From NCBI GenBank assembly GCA_014799385.1, contig JAAVIC010000009.1:24624-88623 (forward strand): a DNA stretch of 64,000 nt, given 5' to 3'. Source of the stretch: Oscillospiraceae bacterium. GTDB lineage: Bacteria > Bacillota > Clostridia > Oscillospirales > Ruminococcaceae. This document shows, one piece after another, positions 6,054 to 13,664 of this stretch. The position numbers were made by a program, and so were the translations under genes. A model generated the notes under the pieces. It ran no database searches. It was not told the DNA's origin and saw only the letters and a program-made list of their open reading frames with translations. Within the stretch, counting starts at the first letter, position 1; every line of letters begins with the position of its first letter.

Positions 6054-7976
6054 ATGAAAGTTAAAGCAATGCTAGTGATATCGGCAATTTTATTTGCCAT
6101 CTGTCCGCTGATCGTAAGCTCTTTTTTGGCGGGGTATCTCGTTACTTCGGATGCCGGCAGCCGCGAAAATGCTATTCTTAAGAGCATGGCAGAGAGCGGA
6201 TCGACAAATCTTCAGACTGTTATCGATATGGTAAACGATGATGTTTACAGTATCTCGGAGTATCCCGCAATCAAGTCGATTGCGGCAGGCGATAACAACG
6301 TGGAATATATGAGCGCCGCTGCCGATTTCTTTAAGCGTTTTCTGTCGGAAAACAAGCTGATCACCTCGGCAAGCCTCACCAACAGCTCGGGAAATATCAT
6401 CGCGGGGTCAAATTCAGGAAAACCGTTGGTGAACTTTGAAAAGTTCTCCGAATATCCCGAAAATACTCTGTGCTTTGATGACGCCACCGGCGATACCAAA
6501 AACGCCTCGATGATCATCAAGAAAAAGGTGGGCATCGGCTGGCTGTTTTTAAGCTACGATATTTCCACCAAGGGAACTATGCTGTTCAATATCACCGCAA
6601 ACTCAAGTTTCTACGATTCGGAGGGTACGGTTTATATCGTTGACACGCGCGGAAACTGGTCTGCAGGTACGGTAATCAATTCCAATGTTAAGGGTAAATT
6701 TAACGACAGCATCGCAAACCTTACCACAGCCGCTGACGATATTTCGGGAGTTATGAAATATCGTGATTCGGGAAAGAATTATATTGCCGTGGTGGCGAAA
6801 GTCGGCGGTGAGAACGGTCTTTCGGCTATCGTAAGCTGCCCTGCGGAAAGAAATAACATTTTCTACAACGCGGTGCTCATTCCGGTTATCGTGACAGCGG
6901 TTATTCTTGCGCTGATTAGCGTAGGAATTTCGTTTATTGTTTCCAGCTCCGTTACAAAACCGCTTAAAACAATTGAAGAAACGCTTGAAAAGATTCGCCG
7001 CGGCGACCATGAGGCGCGTATCGGCAATATGGCAAATAACGAATACGGACAGATGTCCCGCGCGTTTAATAACCTGGTTGACGAAATCGTTATCAGCGAG
7101 GACAGATACAGAGTTATTTCCGAAATGTCCGACAATATCATCTTTGAGTGGAATTTCAAAACCAACGAGGTTTCTTTCTCGAACAACTTCAACAAGAAGT
7201 TCAGCTATCGCGCTCCGTCTGACCACTTCGGTGACAGCTTCCTGCTGAAAGCAAAGGTTCACCCCGATGATATCGATCGTTACAGAAAAGACCTTGACGG
7301 TCTTGAAAAGGGCAGAAACTTTGAACGCAACGAATACCGAATCAAAAACATTTACGGTGACTTTATCTGGGTGCTGATGAGAACGCAAACCCTCAAGGAC
7401 AAGGACGGCAACATTCAGAAGGTTGTCGGAGTTATGGTGGATATTGACCGCGCGAAGAAGTCCGAGCAGCAGCTCACCGAGCGCGCAAGCTATGACGCAC
7501 TTACCGAGCTGTACAACCGTGAAACCATTGAGGGTCAGATTGACAACGAAATCTCGCTGTCCGAGATGCGCAAGTCCGAAATGGCGGTACTGTTCGTTGA
7601 TGTGGATAACTTCAAGCACTTCAATGATAATTACTCGCACGCGACAGGCGACCAGGTATTGAAATTCCTCGCAAAGACTATCAAGGAAACCGTTGAGGGA
7701 ATTGGTTTCGCCGGACGCTACGGCGGTGACGAGTTTGTTATGATGGTAAGAAACTCCGAGGTGAACGATCCCGCGAAAATCGCGCAGACCCTCATCAACA
7801 AGCTAGCTGAGGGCTTTGACGCAGACATTGGAGAGCGTCTGTCGGTAAGCGTTTCCATAGGTATCGCCGTTATCAAGGACAACTACAACACCCGTGTTGA
7901 GTACCTTATCGGTAAAGCGGACGATGCGATGTACTCCGTTAAGAAGAGCGGAAAGTCGAATTACGCGTTTATTTGA
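6054..7976 (+). CDS. Membrane diguanylate cyclase: Cache-like sensor, HAMP, PAS, GGDEF
   Basis: 640 residues from the ATG at 6054 (GGGGAGAA upstream); the track start at 5940 lies in the leader hairpins. Order: TM1 (about 5-28), an extracellular Cache-like sensor to about 270, TM2 (about 280-305), HAMP (PLKTIEETLEKIRRGDHEARI), a PAS domain (NIIFEWNFKTNEVSFS ... FIWVLMRTQTLKDKDGNIQKVVGVMVDI) and a C-terminal GGDEF domain. The active site GRYGGDEF is intact, so it should make cyclic di-GMP from two GTP. The usual RxxD inhibitory site just upstream is absent (EGIGFAGRYGGDEF), so product inhibition may be weak. It is monocistronic with its own terminator. The ligand is unknown. Confidence 0.92.
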   Translation: MKVKAMLVISAILFAICPLIVSSFLAGYLVTSDAGSRENAILKSMAESGSTNLQTVIDMVNDDVYSISEYPAIKSIAAGDNNVEYMSAAADFFKRFLSENKLITSASLTNSSGNIIAGSNSGKPLVNFEKFSEYPENTLCFDDATGDTKNASMIIKKKVGIGWLFLSYDISTKGTMLFNITANSSFYDSEGTVYIVDTRGNWSAGTVINSNVKGKFNDSIANLTTAADDISGVMKYRDSGKNYIAVVAKVGGENGLSAIVSCPAERNNIFYNAVLIPVIVTAVILALISVGISFIVSSSVTKPLKTIEETLEKIRRGDHEARIGNMANNEYGQMSRAFNNLVDEIVISEDRYRVISEMSDNIIFEWNFKTNEVSFSNNFNKKFSYRAPSDHFGDSFLLKAKVHPDDIDRYRKDLDGLEKGRNFERNEYRIKNIYGDFIWVLMRTQTLKDKDGNIQKVVGVMVDIDRAKKSEQQLTERASYDALTELYNRETIEGQIDNEISLSEMRKSEMAVLFVDVDNFKHFNDNYSHATGDQVLKFLAKTIKETVEGIGFAGRYGGDEFVMMVRNSEVNDPAKIAQTLINKLAEGFDADIGERLSVSVSIGIAVIKDNYNTRVEYLIGKADDAMYSVKKSGKSNYAFI

Positions 7977-7990
7977 TAATATAAAAAATC

Positions 7991-8022
7991 AGCTCCCGTG
8001 GATAAAGCCACGGGAGCTTTTG
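7991..8022. terminator. Intrinsic terminator
   Basis: AGCTCCCGTGG-ataaag-CCACGGGAGCT then TTTTGTT. It ends the diguanylate cyclase transcript and may also serve the leftward deaminase gene. Confidence 0.88.
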
Positions 8023-8054
8023 TTATGAGTTGTTACACGGCGGATTTACGGTGC

Positions 8055-8483
8055 TTACTTTTCCGCATTTTCATAGCGTTCTCTGCCCCACCAGCCGGGC
8101 AGAATCTCTTTGAGTGTGACAGTCTGACGTTTTTCATAGTCTACCATTATTTCCATATCCTCATTCTTGATGTTTAACTGCATAAAGAACTCTCTGCACG
8201 CTCCGCAAGGCATACCGCCGTTCTCCTCGGGCGGCTTGTCCATAAAGGCTATCAGACGCTTTACTACGGTCTGTCCACTATTTACATACATATTCAACGC
8301 CGCTACACGTTCCGCGCATAAATTTATAACTCCGCTGCAGCCCTCAATGCAAAAGCCCGTGAAAATCTCCCCGTTTTCGGCTTCCAACGCGCATACAACG
8401 TGATGCGCCATTATAAAGGGCGAAACGTTTTCGGGGTGATATTGCTCTCTTGCTTTTTCGTAAAGTGTTTCCCAAATATCCAT
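8055..8483 (-). CDS. Cytidine deaminase-like zinc hydrolase
   Basis: 142 residues. The zinc-deaminase pattern is present: CAERVAALNM (metal Cys plus catalytic Glu) near residue 56 and PCGACREFF (two metal Cys) near residue 92. The size suits a tetrameric cytidine deaminase, which converts (deoxy)cytidine to (deoxy)uridine. However, the N-terminal substrate-loop Asn-Glu motif is not typical, so a blasticidin-S-deaminase-like or other nucleoside specificity is possible. AAAGGAG precedes the ATG. It is transcribed alone from the promoter at 8778-8806 through a roughly 290-nt leader holding the composite L3/S3 element. Confidence 0.82.
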   Translation of the reverse strand: MDIWETLYEKAREQYHPENVSPFIMAHHVVCALEAENGEIFTGFCIEGCSGVINLCAERVAALNMYVNSGQTVVKRLIAFMDKPPEENGGMPCGACREFFMQLNIKNEDMEIMVDYEKRQTVTLKEILPGWWGRERYENAEK

Positions 8484-8502
8484 AATTACTCCTTTCTAAA
8501 TG

Positions 8503-8683
8503 GCAAATCCAAAATTTCGCGAGGCTTAGGCGAGTGACCGCCTTTTATGCGCGGCATCCTTGCCGCGCTTTGGCGGTCACCCCGCGACATCGTGTCGCAT
8601 CCGTTCCACTTCGTTCCGCTCTGCCAGCCTCGAGAAACCGCTCAAAATTCGCTGACGCGAATTTTGAGTCTTTTTGGATTTGC
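8503..8683 (-). repeat. Long leader element L3 (interrupted by S3)
   Basis: Arms GCAAATCCAAAATTTCGCGAGGC and AAAAAGACTCAAAATT... on the opposite side, ending GGATTTGC. The body matches L14 (47181) except for a 66-bp block inserted after GGCTTAGGC. Removing it restores GGCTTAGGC-TCCGTTCCACTTCG, as in L14. Confidence 0.78.
8534..8599 (-). mobile_element. Short element S3 nested in L3
   Basis: GTGACCGCC ... GGCGGTCAC encloses GCGCGGCATCCTTGCCGCGC, then hairpin GCGACATCGTGTCGC. The stems differ from S1 and S2 but still pair. Confidence 0.75.
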
Positions 8684-8777
8684 ATTAATCACCGATAACT
8701 TGCTTTTGATTATAACGCGCCAAAACTCCACTCCAAAGAGTGAATTACAGTTATAGCCCGAATAACTGTTAACTGTT
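8684..8777 (-). repeat. GTTATAAC leader block belonging to L3
   Basis: On the minus strand: CTATAACTGTAATTCACTCTTTGGAGTGGA, GCGCGTTATAATCAAAAGCAAGTTATCGGTGATTAATGCAAATCC. The same block precedes L6-L10, L12 and L14-L18. Here it starts right at the predicted transcription start. Confidence 0.7.
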
Positions 8778-8806
8778 ATTATACCATATATTTGTTTGTT
8801 TGTCAA
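8778..8806 (-). promoter_or_regulatory. Sigma-A promoter of the deaminase gene
   Basis: Minus strand TTGACA, 17-bp spacer, TATAAT; a consensus promoter. Confidence 0.85.
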
Positions 8807-8924
8807 CATTTTCTATCGCCGAAATCAGTATTTTTTCGCCTTTTCTCAACAAAATAACCGTATAAAATCAGCGAATTTCCTTATACGGAGAAACGCGAGG
8901 ATTTGTTTTGAAAGGAGCAACCTT

Positions 8925-9368
8925 ATGAATATATCAAATCAGGAATATGGCGAACTTGCCAAGCGGATTTCTCCGCCCTCGGCAATGTACAAAACCATTC
9001 CAATGGCATTTATAATCGGCGGAGGAATCTGCGTAATCGGAGAGGCTCTTATGAACCTCTACCAATATATGGGTGTGGGAACCGACCAAGCGGGAATGTG
9101 GACTTCAATGACGTTGATTTTTGTGTCGGCGTTGCTGACGGGACTTAAGCTCTATGACCGCATAGCTCAGCACGCGGGCGCGGGAACGCTTGTGCCGATT
9201 ACGGGCTTTGCGAACTCGGTGGTGTCCCCCGCGCTGGACTTCAAAAGCGAGGGATTTGTGCTGGGACTGGGCGCGAAGATGTTCGTCATCGCGGGTCCTG
9301 TAATAGTTTACGGAATTTCCGCGTCTGTTATCTACGGGATAATTTACTATATCTCAACGCTGTTTTAA
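8925..9368 (+). CDS. spoVAC: Stage V sporulation protein AC
   Basis: 147 residues from the ATG at 8925 (AAAGGAG upstream; the track's longer start runs into promoter-like A/T-rich DNA). An N-terminal soluble segment YGELAKRISPPSAMYKTIPMAF leads into four or so membrane segments, with the family's conserved GAGTLVPITGFANSVVSPALDFKSEGFVLGLGAKMF. Together with SpoVAD and SpoVAE it forms the core inner-membrane channel that moves calcium-dipicolinate into the forespore and out on germination. The first gene of the spoVAC-AD-AE cluster. No clear sigma-G promoter could be assigned. Confidence 0.95.
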   Translation: MNISNQEYGELAKRISPPSAMYKTIPMAFIIGGGICVIGEALMNLYQYMGVGTDQAGMWTSMTLIFVSALLTGLKLYDRIAQHAGAGTLVPITGFANSVVSPALDFKSEGFVLGLGAKMFVIAGPVIVYGISASVIYGIIYYISTLF

Positions 9369-9380
9369 GGAGGCTCTCAT

Positions 9381-10385
9381 ATGGCGATTTGTGAAGGGAA
9401 AACCCTTAAATTCAGCAACGCGTCGATATTGACGTTCGCGTCTGTTGTCGGAAAGACGGAGGGCGACGGTCCTCACGGTGACGAGTTTGACGAGGTGATT
9501 GAGGACAACAAGGGCGATTCGGACACATGGGAGCAAGCGGAAGCGACATTCCAGAAAAAGGCTCTTTCTCACGCTATGGATAAGGCGGGGCTGCTCCCCG
9601 AGGATATGGATTTGATTTTCGCGGGGGATTTGCTGAATCAATGCACAGGCTCGTCTTACGGGCTGAAGGACTTCTATATCCCGTTTCTGGGAATTTACGG
9701 AGCTTGCTCGACTTTTGCGGAGGGCTTACTGCTGTCGGCGGCTATGGTGAACGCGGGCTATGTGGACAACGCAACGGCGGTGACCAGTTCGCACTTCTCG
9801 TCCGCAGAGAGGCAATACCGATTCCCGCTGAACTACGGCGGAGTAAGACCTCCAACGGCGCAATGGACGGCAACCGCGGCGGGCGCGGCTATCGTTACCT
9901 CCGCGCAAAAGCCGCCGTATATCCGCGCGGCAACAGCAGGCAAAATCCAAGATATGGGAATCAAAGACCAGAACAATATGGGAGCGGCAATGGCGGGCGC
10001 GGCATATGACACGATAACGCGCCATTTCAAGCATATGGGTACTCACCCCGAAAGCTATGACGCGGTTATCACGGGCGATTTGGGGCAAGTCGGCAGCGAT
10101 ATGCTGTACGAGCTGATGCTCCGCGATGGAATAGGGCTGAAGCGTTATCACAAGGACTGCGGACTGATGATTTACGACCGCGAGAATCAAGACGTTCACG
10201 CGGGCGGCTCGGGCTGCGGCTGCTCCGCATCGATGATGTGCGCACATTTCCTTAAAAAGGTGCAATCCGGTGAGATGAAACGGATTTTGTATGTGGCAAC
10301 GGGCGCGCTGATGTCCCCGACAATGGTTCAGCAAGGCGGCTCGATTCCCGGAATCGCGCACGCGGTGGAGATTTGCAATAGCTAG
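9381..10385 (+). CDS. spoVAD: Stage V sporulation protein AD
   Basis: 334 residues. A thiolase-like fold: ASILTFASVVGKTEGDGPHGDEFDEV at the start, then FYIPFLGIYGACSTFAEGLLLSAAMV carrying the Cys-Ser, and HAGGSGCGCSASMM near the C-terminus. This is the soluble subunit that binds dipicolinic acid and associates with the SpoVA channel. AAGGAGG sits 8 bases before the ATG and the gene is 12 bp after spoVAC. The following 340-bp gap before spoVAE, filled with palindromic repeats, is unusual because these genes are normally adjacent. Confidence 0.96.
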   Translation: MAICEGKTLKFSNASILTFASVVGKTEGDGPHGDEFDEVIEDNKGDSDTWEQAEATFQKKALSHAMDKAGLLPEDMDLIFAGDLLNQCTGSSYGLKDFYIPFLGIYGACSTFAEGLLLSAAMVNAGYVDNATAVTSSHFSSAERQYRFPLNYGGVRPPTAQWTATAAGAAIVTSAQKPPYIRAATAGKIQDMGIKDQNNMGAAMAGAAYDTITRHFKHMGTHPESYDAVITGDLGQVGSDMLYELMLRDGIGLKRYHKDCGLMIYDRENQDVHAGGSGCGCSASMMCAHFLKKVQSGEMKRILYVATGALMSPTMVQQGGSIPGIAHAVEICNS

Positions 10386-10394
10386 GGGAGAACT

Positions 10395-10550
10395 ACTGGG
10401 GGACTCCGTCCCCAGACCCCATCCAAAGCGCACGTTTTTGCGCGTAGCGCAAAAAATGCGCCGTTTGGCTATGACGCTCCGCGCCGTAGGCGCGGCAAGC
10501 GTCATCCAAACAGGGGGCAATGCCCCTTTGGAATCCCGGTTCGCTGCGCG
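10395..10550 (+). repeat. Palindrome cluster between spoVAD and spoVAE
   Basis: Successive hairpins GGGGGACTCCGTCCCC, TTTTTGCGCGTAGCGCAAAAA, GACGCTCCGCGCCGTAGGCGCGGCAAGCGTC and GGGGGCAATGCCCC, bracketed by ATCCAAAG and CTTTGGAAT. This resembles neither the long nor the short family and may be a third repeat type. Confidence 0.6.
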
Positions 10551-10603
10551 GTATACTGCGAGTTTAGCGTGTTATAACTCACGGCAAGCTATCGGTGATT
10601 CGT

Positions 10604-10705
10604 GCAAATTACGAAAGCGAGCGGCGCGTAATATCGCGCAGCGATGTTACGTGACGCTCGGCTAGTTGACATTGCCTTCGGCAATGTCAACGGTTCGCAA
10701 TTTGC
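10604..10705 (+). repeat. Long leader element L4
   Basis: GCAAATTACGAAAGCGAGCG ... CGGTTCGCAATTTGC with inner hairpins GTAATATCGCGCAGCGATGTTAC and TTGACATTGCCTTCGGCAATGTCAA. Preceded by GTTATAACTCACGGCAAGCTATCGGTGATTCGT and followed by TTTAAGATAAGGAG, the Shine-Dalgarno of spoVAE. Confidence 0.75.
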
Positions 10706-10727
10706 TTTTAAGATAAGGAGCTAAGAT

Positions 10728-11099
10728 ATGTTGATGGAATATGTTTGGGCGTTTTTGATTGGCGGACTGTTGTGCGCAATCGGGCAAGTGATGATTGACC
10801 TGACAAGGCTCACTCCCGCGCGGATTCTTACGTCATATGTTGTCGCCGGGGTGATTCTCGGCGGATTGGGTTGGTATCAGCCCATTGTCGACCTTGCGGG
10901 CGGCGGAGCGACAGTTCCGCTGACGGGATTCGGAAATCTGCTTGCCAAGGGCGTTCGCGAGGCAGTTGACCAAAACGGAATCCTCGGCGCGTTTATGGGC
11001 GGATTCACCAACGCGGCTGTCGGACTTGCGGCGGCGGTGTTCTTCGGTCTGCTTGCGGCATTGATATTCAAGAGCGGTTCTAAAATCAACGAAACGTGA
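10728..11099 (+). CDS. spoVAE: Stage V sporulation protein AE (AEB-type)
   Basis: 123 residues, hydrophobic throughout: MEYVWAFLIGGLLCAIGQVMIDLTRLTPARILTSYVVAGVILGGLG, then GGATVPLTGFGNLLAKGVREAV and a last membrane segment. This is the short membrane SpoVAE subunit of the dipicolinate channel. The ATG at 10728 has AAGGAG nine bases upstream, contributed by the tail of L4. It is the last gene of the cluster and ends at a strong terminator. Confidence 0.95.
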   Translation: MLMEYVWAFLIGGLLCAIGQVMIDLTRLTPARILTSYVVAGVILGGLGWYQPIVDLAGGGATVPLTGFGNLLAKGVREAVDQNGILGAFMGGFTNAAVGLAAAVFFGLLAALIFKSGSKINET

Positions 11100-11117
11100 A
11101 CAAATCGTAAAAGTAAT

Positions 11118-11150
11118 AATCCGCGGCTTTAATCAAGCCGCGGATTGATT
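11118..11150. terminator. Terminator after spoVAE, shared with convergent lipoprotein gene
   Basis: AATCCGCGGCTT-taatc-AAGCCGCGGATT followed by GATTATTATG; a 12-bp stem. Confidence 0.82.
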
Positions 11151-11164
11151 ATTATGATTTATTA

Positions 11165-11767
11165 TCACTCGTCAATCTGCTGCAAATACAAAATGACATT
11201 GGGGCTGTCTTTTTGAACCATCAGCAGTGTCGGAACACCGTCTATGCTAACAAAGACACCTTTTGCCATAGCGTTTTCGTTCTCAATTGAAATGCTGCTG
11301 TTGTTGTCGGAGAGCGCATAAACCGCCTCGGCAAAGTTTTCTCCGGCAGAGATGTTTACATTTGCGTCATCTTGGAAATTGAGTGTAAACGTACCTCCAA
11401 ACATCTCGTTAAGATCGTCCATATCAGTGTCGCTAAGCTCTACTCCGTCAACCATACCGCCAACGTTCCACCATACGGTATACTGAAGATCGTCAACAGA
11501 AATTTTTTCAAGGCTTTGAAGCGATTCGGGAAGCTCGATAACGAAATCCTCGCCGCTTTCGGGAGGTTGTGTGCTCTCTTCGGTGGAGGTGGTGCTCTCC
11601 TCGGTGGAAGAGGTGCTTTCGGTCGTGCTTTCCTCATTGGAGGAGTTGTTTGTTGCCTCGGACGTGGTAGTGCTGTTGCCGCCTACGGTGGACTCATTGT
11701 TCCCATTGCAGCCGACAAGACTGAAGGTTACGACCAATGCGGCTGCAAGTGCAATAATCTTCTTCAT
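11165..11767 (-). CDS. Hypothetical lipoprotein
   Basis: 200 residues. The signal peptide MKKIIALAAALVVTFSLVGC has a lipobox (LVGC), then about 50 residues of Ser/Thr/Glu linker. The folded region (about 75-200) includes LPESLQSLEKISVDDLQYTVWWNVGGMVDG and ends LMVQKDSPNVILYLQQIDE. It is probably anchored on the outer face of the membrane. I do not recognise the C-terminal domain. The gene is monocistronic with its own promoter (11832-11860) and a good GAGAGGAA site. Confidence 0.8.
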   Translation of the reverse strand: MKKIIALAAALVVTFSLVGCNGNNESTVGGNSTTTSEATNNSSNEESTTESTSSTEESTTSTEESTQPPESGEDFVIELPESLQSLEKISVDDLQYTVWWNVGGMVDGVELSDTDMDDLNEMFGGTFTLNFQDDANVNISAGENFAEAVYALSDNNSSISIENENAMAKGVFVSIDGVPTLLMVQKDSPNVILYLQQIDE

Positions 11768-11831
11768 AATAATTCCTCTCTTGTGTTTGTTTAGCCGTTT
11801 TATTTCGACAGTTAATCTGCGTTACTTTTCT

Positions 11832-11860
11832 ATTATACTTTATTAACAACAGATTTTCAA
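11832..11860 (-). promoter_or_regulatory. Sigma-A promoter of the lipoprotein gene
   Basis: Minus strand TTGAAA, 17-bp spacer, TATAAT. Confidence 0.8.
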
Positions 11861-11939
11861 GTAATATTATTGACGAATATCACAAACGTCAAAGCGCGTT
11901 TTTATGTACAATGCACAAATAAGTGTTTTGAAAGAGATT

Positions 11940-12323
11940 TCACACTGTAATTTCTATCAGATTCCCCTCAAGGTCGGCTATGCAGCTCTCGTAATATCCG
12001 TCACCGGTGTGGCGCGGTTCGCTTTGAACACGATAACCCGCGCTTTTCAATTCCCGTGTCAATTCGTCAACACGTTCCGCGCTTCCGACAGAGAAAGCGA
12101 TATGCGCGTATCCCGTGCGGAACAGCGTTTTTTCCGCATCGTCAATTTGCGGAATCGTCATAATCTCCAGTCTTGCACCGTCCGAAAAGGTCAGAAAATA
12201 AGAGCGGAAATCCGTTTCGGGGTTGTGGTATCCGCTGTCCGATATTGCTCCGAAATATTTTACGAAAAAATTCCGTGCCGACTCAATGTCATTAACCCAC
12301 ATTGCGATATGTTCGATTTTCAT
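11940..12323 (-). CDS. VOC (glyoxalase/dioxygenase superfamily) protein
   Basis: 127 residues from ATG 12323 (GGGAGG upstream); the track's 177-residue version extends into the HAD gene. Sequence MKIEHIAMWVNDIESARNFFVKYFGA opens the first beta-alpha-beta module. SYFLTFSDGARLEIMT and GYAHIAFSVGSAERVDELTRELKSAGYRV follow, ending IADLEGNLIEITV. Candidate metal ligands are His5, Glu in LEIM, His in AHIAF and Glu in IEIT, the usual H/E/H/E set of lyase-type VOC proteins. The substrate is unknown. The start is 1 bp after the HAD stop, so the two are translationally coupled. Confidence 0.87.
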   Translation of the reverse strand: MKIEHIAMWVNDIESARNFFVKYFGAISDSGYHNPETDFRSYFLTFSDGARLEIMTIPQIDDAEKTLFRTGYAHIAFSVGSAERVDELTRELKSAGYRVQSEPRHTGDGYYESCIADLEGNLIEITV

Positions 12324-12324
12324 T

Positions 12325-12975
12325 TTATCCTCCCAAAATAACTTCACGAAGTTTATCGGCATTCTCGGCGATGTGAGCGGGATCAAACTTTTCCAACTCC
12401 TCGCGCGTGCGGAATCCCCAAAGCACGCCGCAAACGTCCATTTCAGCGTTGATGGCGGTCTGCATATCCACATTGCTGTCGCCTACATACAGCGGCTTGC
12501 AGTCAGGCTTCGCGTACTTTCCCGCGAGATAGAGTGCCGCGTCGGGGGCGGGCTTGATATCGAAACCCAGCCCCGCGCCGACAACCTCGGCAATGGTATC
12601 GCCGTAGAACATTTTCAGCAATTCCTCGGCGAAACGGCTGTCCTTGTTTGTGTTGCAGGCAGCGGTGATTCCGCGCTGTTTCAGCTCTTCAAGCAGTTCG
12701 CGCATTCCCTCGTATGGGCGCGTGAGGTCGGACTTGTGCTGCTCGTAATACTCCGTAAAGATTCCGTGAACGCGTTTCAGCGTTTCCTCGTCCGAATCGG
12801 GCGGGCAGATACGCTCAATCAGTTTGGGGATTCCGTTGCCGACAAAATATTGGTACTCGCTCTCGGTATGCGTTGGGAATCCGCATTGCTCCAGCGCGTA
12901 ATTCCCAGCCGCCATCAAATCCGCGAGGGAGTTCAGAAGTGTGCCGTCAAGGTCGAAAATTATCGGATTGTACAT
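12325..12975 (-). CDS. HAD-family hydrolase, phosphoglycolate-phosphatase-like
   Basis: 216 residues starting MYNPIIFDLDGTLLNSLADL. HAD motif I is DLDGT, motif II ACNTNKD, motif III Lys around IKPAPD and motif IV GDSNVDMQTA. A four-helix cap follows motif I (ALEQCGFPTHTESEYQYFVGNGIPKLI), as in Gph/PgmB-type enzymes. Probably a phosphatase for small phosphorylated metabolites; the exact substrate cannot be read. I chose ATG 12975 because AAAGGAACG lies just upstream; the track start is a TTG inside that region. Forms a two-gene unit with the VOC protein. Confidence 0.88.
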   Translation of the reverse strand: MYNPIIFDLDGTLLNSLADLMAAGNYALEQCGFPTHTESEYQYFVGNGIPKLIERICPPDSDEETLKRVHGIFTEYYEQHKSDLTRPYEGMRELLEELKQRGITAACNTNKDSRFAEELLKMFYGDTIAEVVGAGLGFDIKPAPDAALYLAGKYAKPDCKPLYVGDSNVDMQTAINAEMDVCGVLWGFRTREELEKFDPAHIAENADKLREVILGG

Positions 12976-13054
12976 GGTTGTCGTTCCTTTCAATATACGA
13001 ATAAAATTTTTTCGTTTTAAGTCATTATATCACAAAAAAAAAACTCTGTCAACC

Positions 13055-13083
13055 TTGAAATTTATATAAAGATGTGCTATAAT
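13055..13083 (+). promoter_or_regulatory. Sigma-A promoter for the NUDIX gene
   Basis: TTGAAA, 17-bp spacer, TATAAT; drives the NUDIX-SecA-like pair. Confidence 0.82.
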
Positions 13084-13124
13084 ATATAATGTATAAATCT
13101 AAAGCATAACGGAGAAGTTAAAAA

Positions 13125-13652
13125 ATGGAATATTTTGATTTGTATTCCGCGAATCGGATTCCTCTTGGGAGAAGCATTCGGCGCGGCGCGCCTATTCCGC
13201 GCGGAGAATATCATATTGTTGTTCAGGTTATGACGATTAATCGGAAAGGTGAAATTCTGCTTACTCAACGCGTTCCCGAAAAAACCAGCGGCGGAAAGTG
13301 GGAATGCTCGGGCGGCTGCGCGGTGTCCGGTGAGAGCAGCAGAGCGGCGGCGGTTCGCGAGCTGTTCGAGGAAACGGGCATACGCGCGTATGAAAACGAG
13401 CTGCGCCCCGAGTGGACAATAACCACCGACAGTATGCTGCGCGATTTCTATATTCTGGTAAAGGACGTTCCGTTGGGCAAGCTGCATTTGCAGTCCGAAG
13501 AGGTCTGCGCGGCGAAATGGGTGAATTTCGAGCGCCTATGCGAGTTATCGCGATTGGGACAGACCACGCGCACGGTTACGCGTTGGTTGTGTGCGCGCGG
13601 ATATGAACTGGAGAGCCTGACGCGCAGAATTATCCGCGAATACGCGTATTGA
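13125..13652 (+). CDS. NUDIX hydrolase, isopentenyl-diphosphate-isomerase-like architecture
   Basis: 175 residues. A complete Nudix box, G-CAVSG-E-SSRAAAV-RELFEETGI, sits at about residues 64-86. The preceding segment MEYFDLYSANRIPLGRSIRRGAPIPRGEYHIVVQVMTINRKGEILLTQR resembles NUDIX proteins often annotated as IDI-like or YfcD-like (E-F-D-LYD.. opening). No isomerase-specific Cys motif is obvious, so hydrolysis of a nucleoside diphosphate derivative is more likely. GGAGAA precedes the ATG. The SecA-like gene follows 12 bp later, probably in one transcript. Confidence 0.88.
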   Translation: MEYFDLYSANRIPLGRSIRRGAPIPRGEYHIVVQVMTINRKGEILLTQRVPEKTSGGKWECSGGCAVSGESSRAAAVRELFEETGIRAYENELRPEWTITTDSMLRDFYILVKDVPLGKLHLQSEEVCAAKWVNFERLCELSRLGQTTRTVTRWLCARGYELESLTRRIIREYAY

Positions 13653-13664
13653 TGGAGGAAAATC

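Noticed and set aside
6603-7640. 345-residue minus ORF opposite the GGDEF gene
   Set aside because: Antisense of a clear Cache-HAMP-PAS-GGDEF protein; no ribosome binding site.
8860-8910. A sigma-G/F promoter ahead of spoVAC
   Set aside because: GTATA-like and CATNNTA-like pieces exist but spacing and matches are too poor to call.
11940-12473. 177-residue version of the VOC protein
   Set aside because: The N-terminal 50 residues are an out-of-frame read of the HAD gene; GGGAGG marks the start at 12323.
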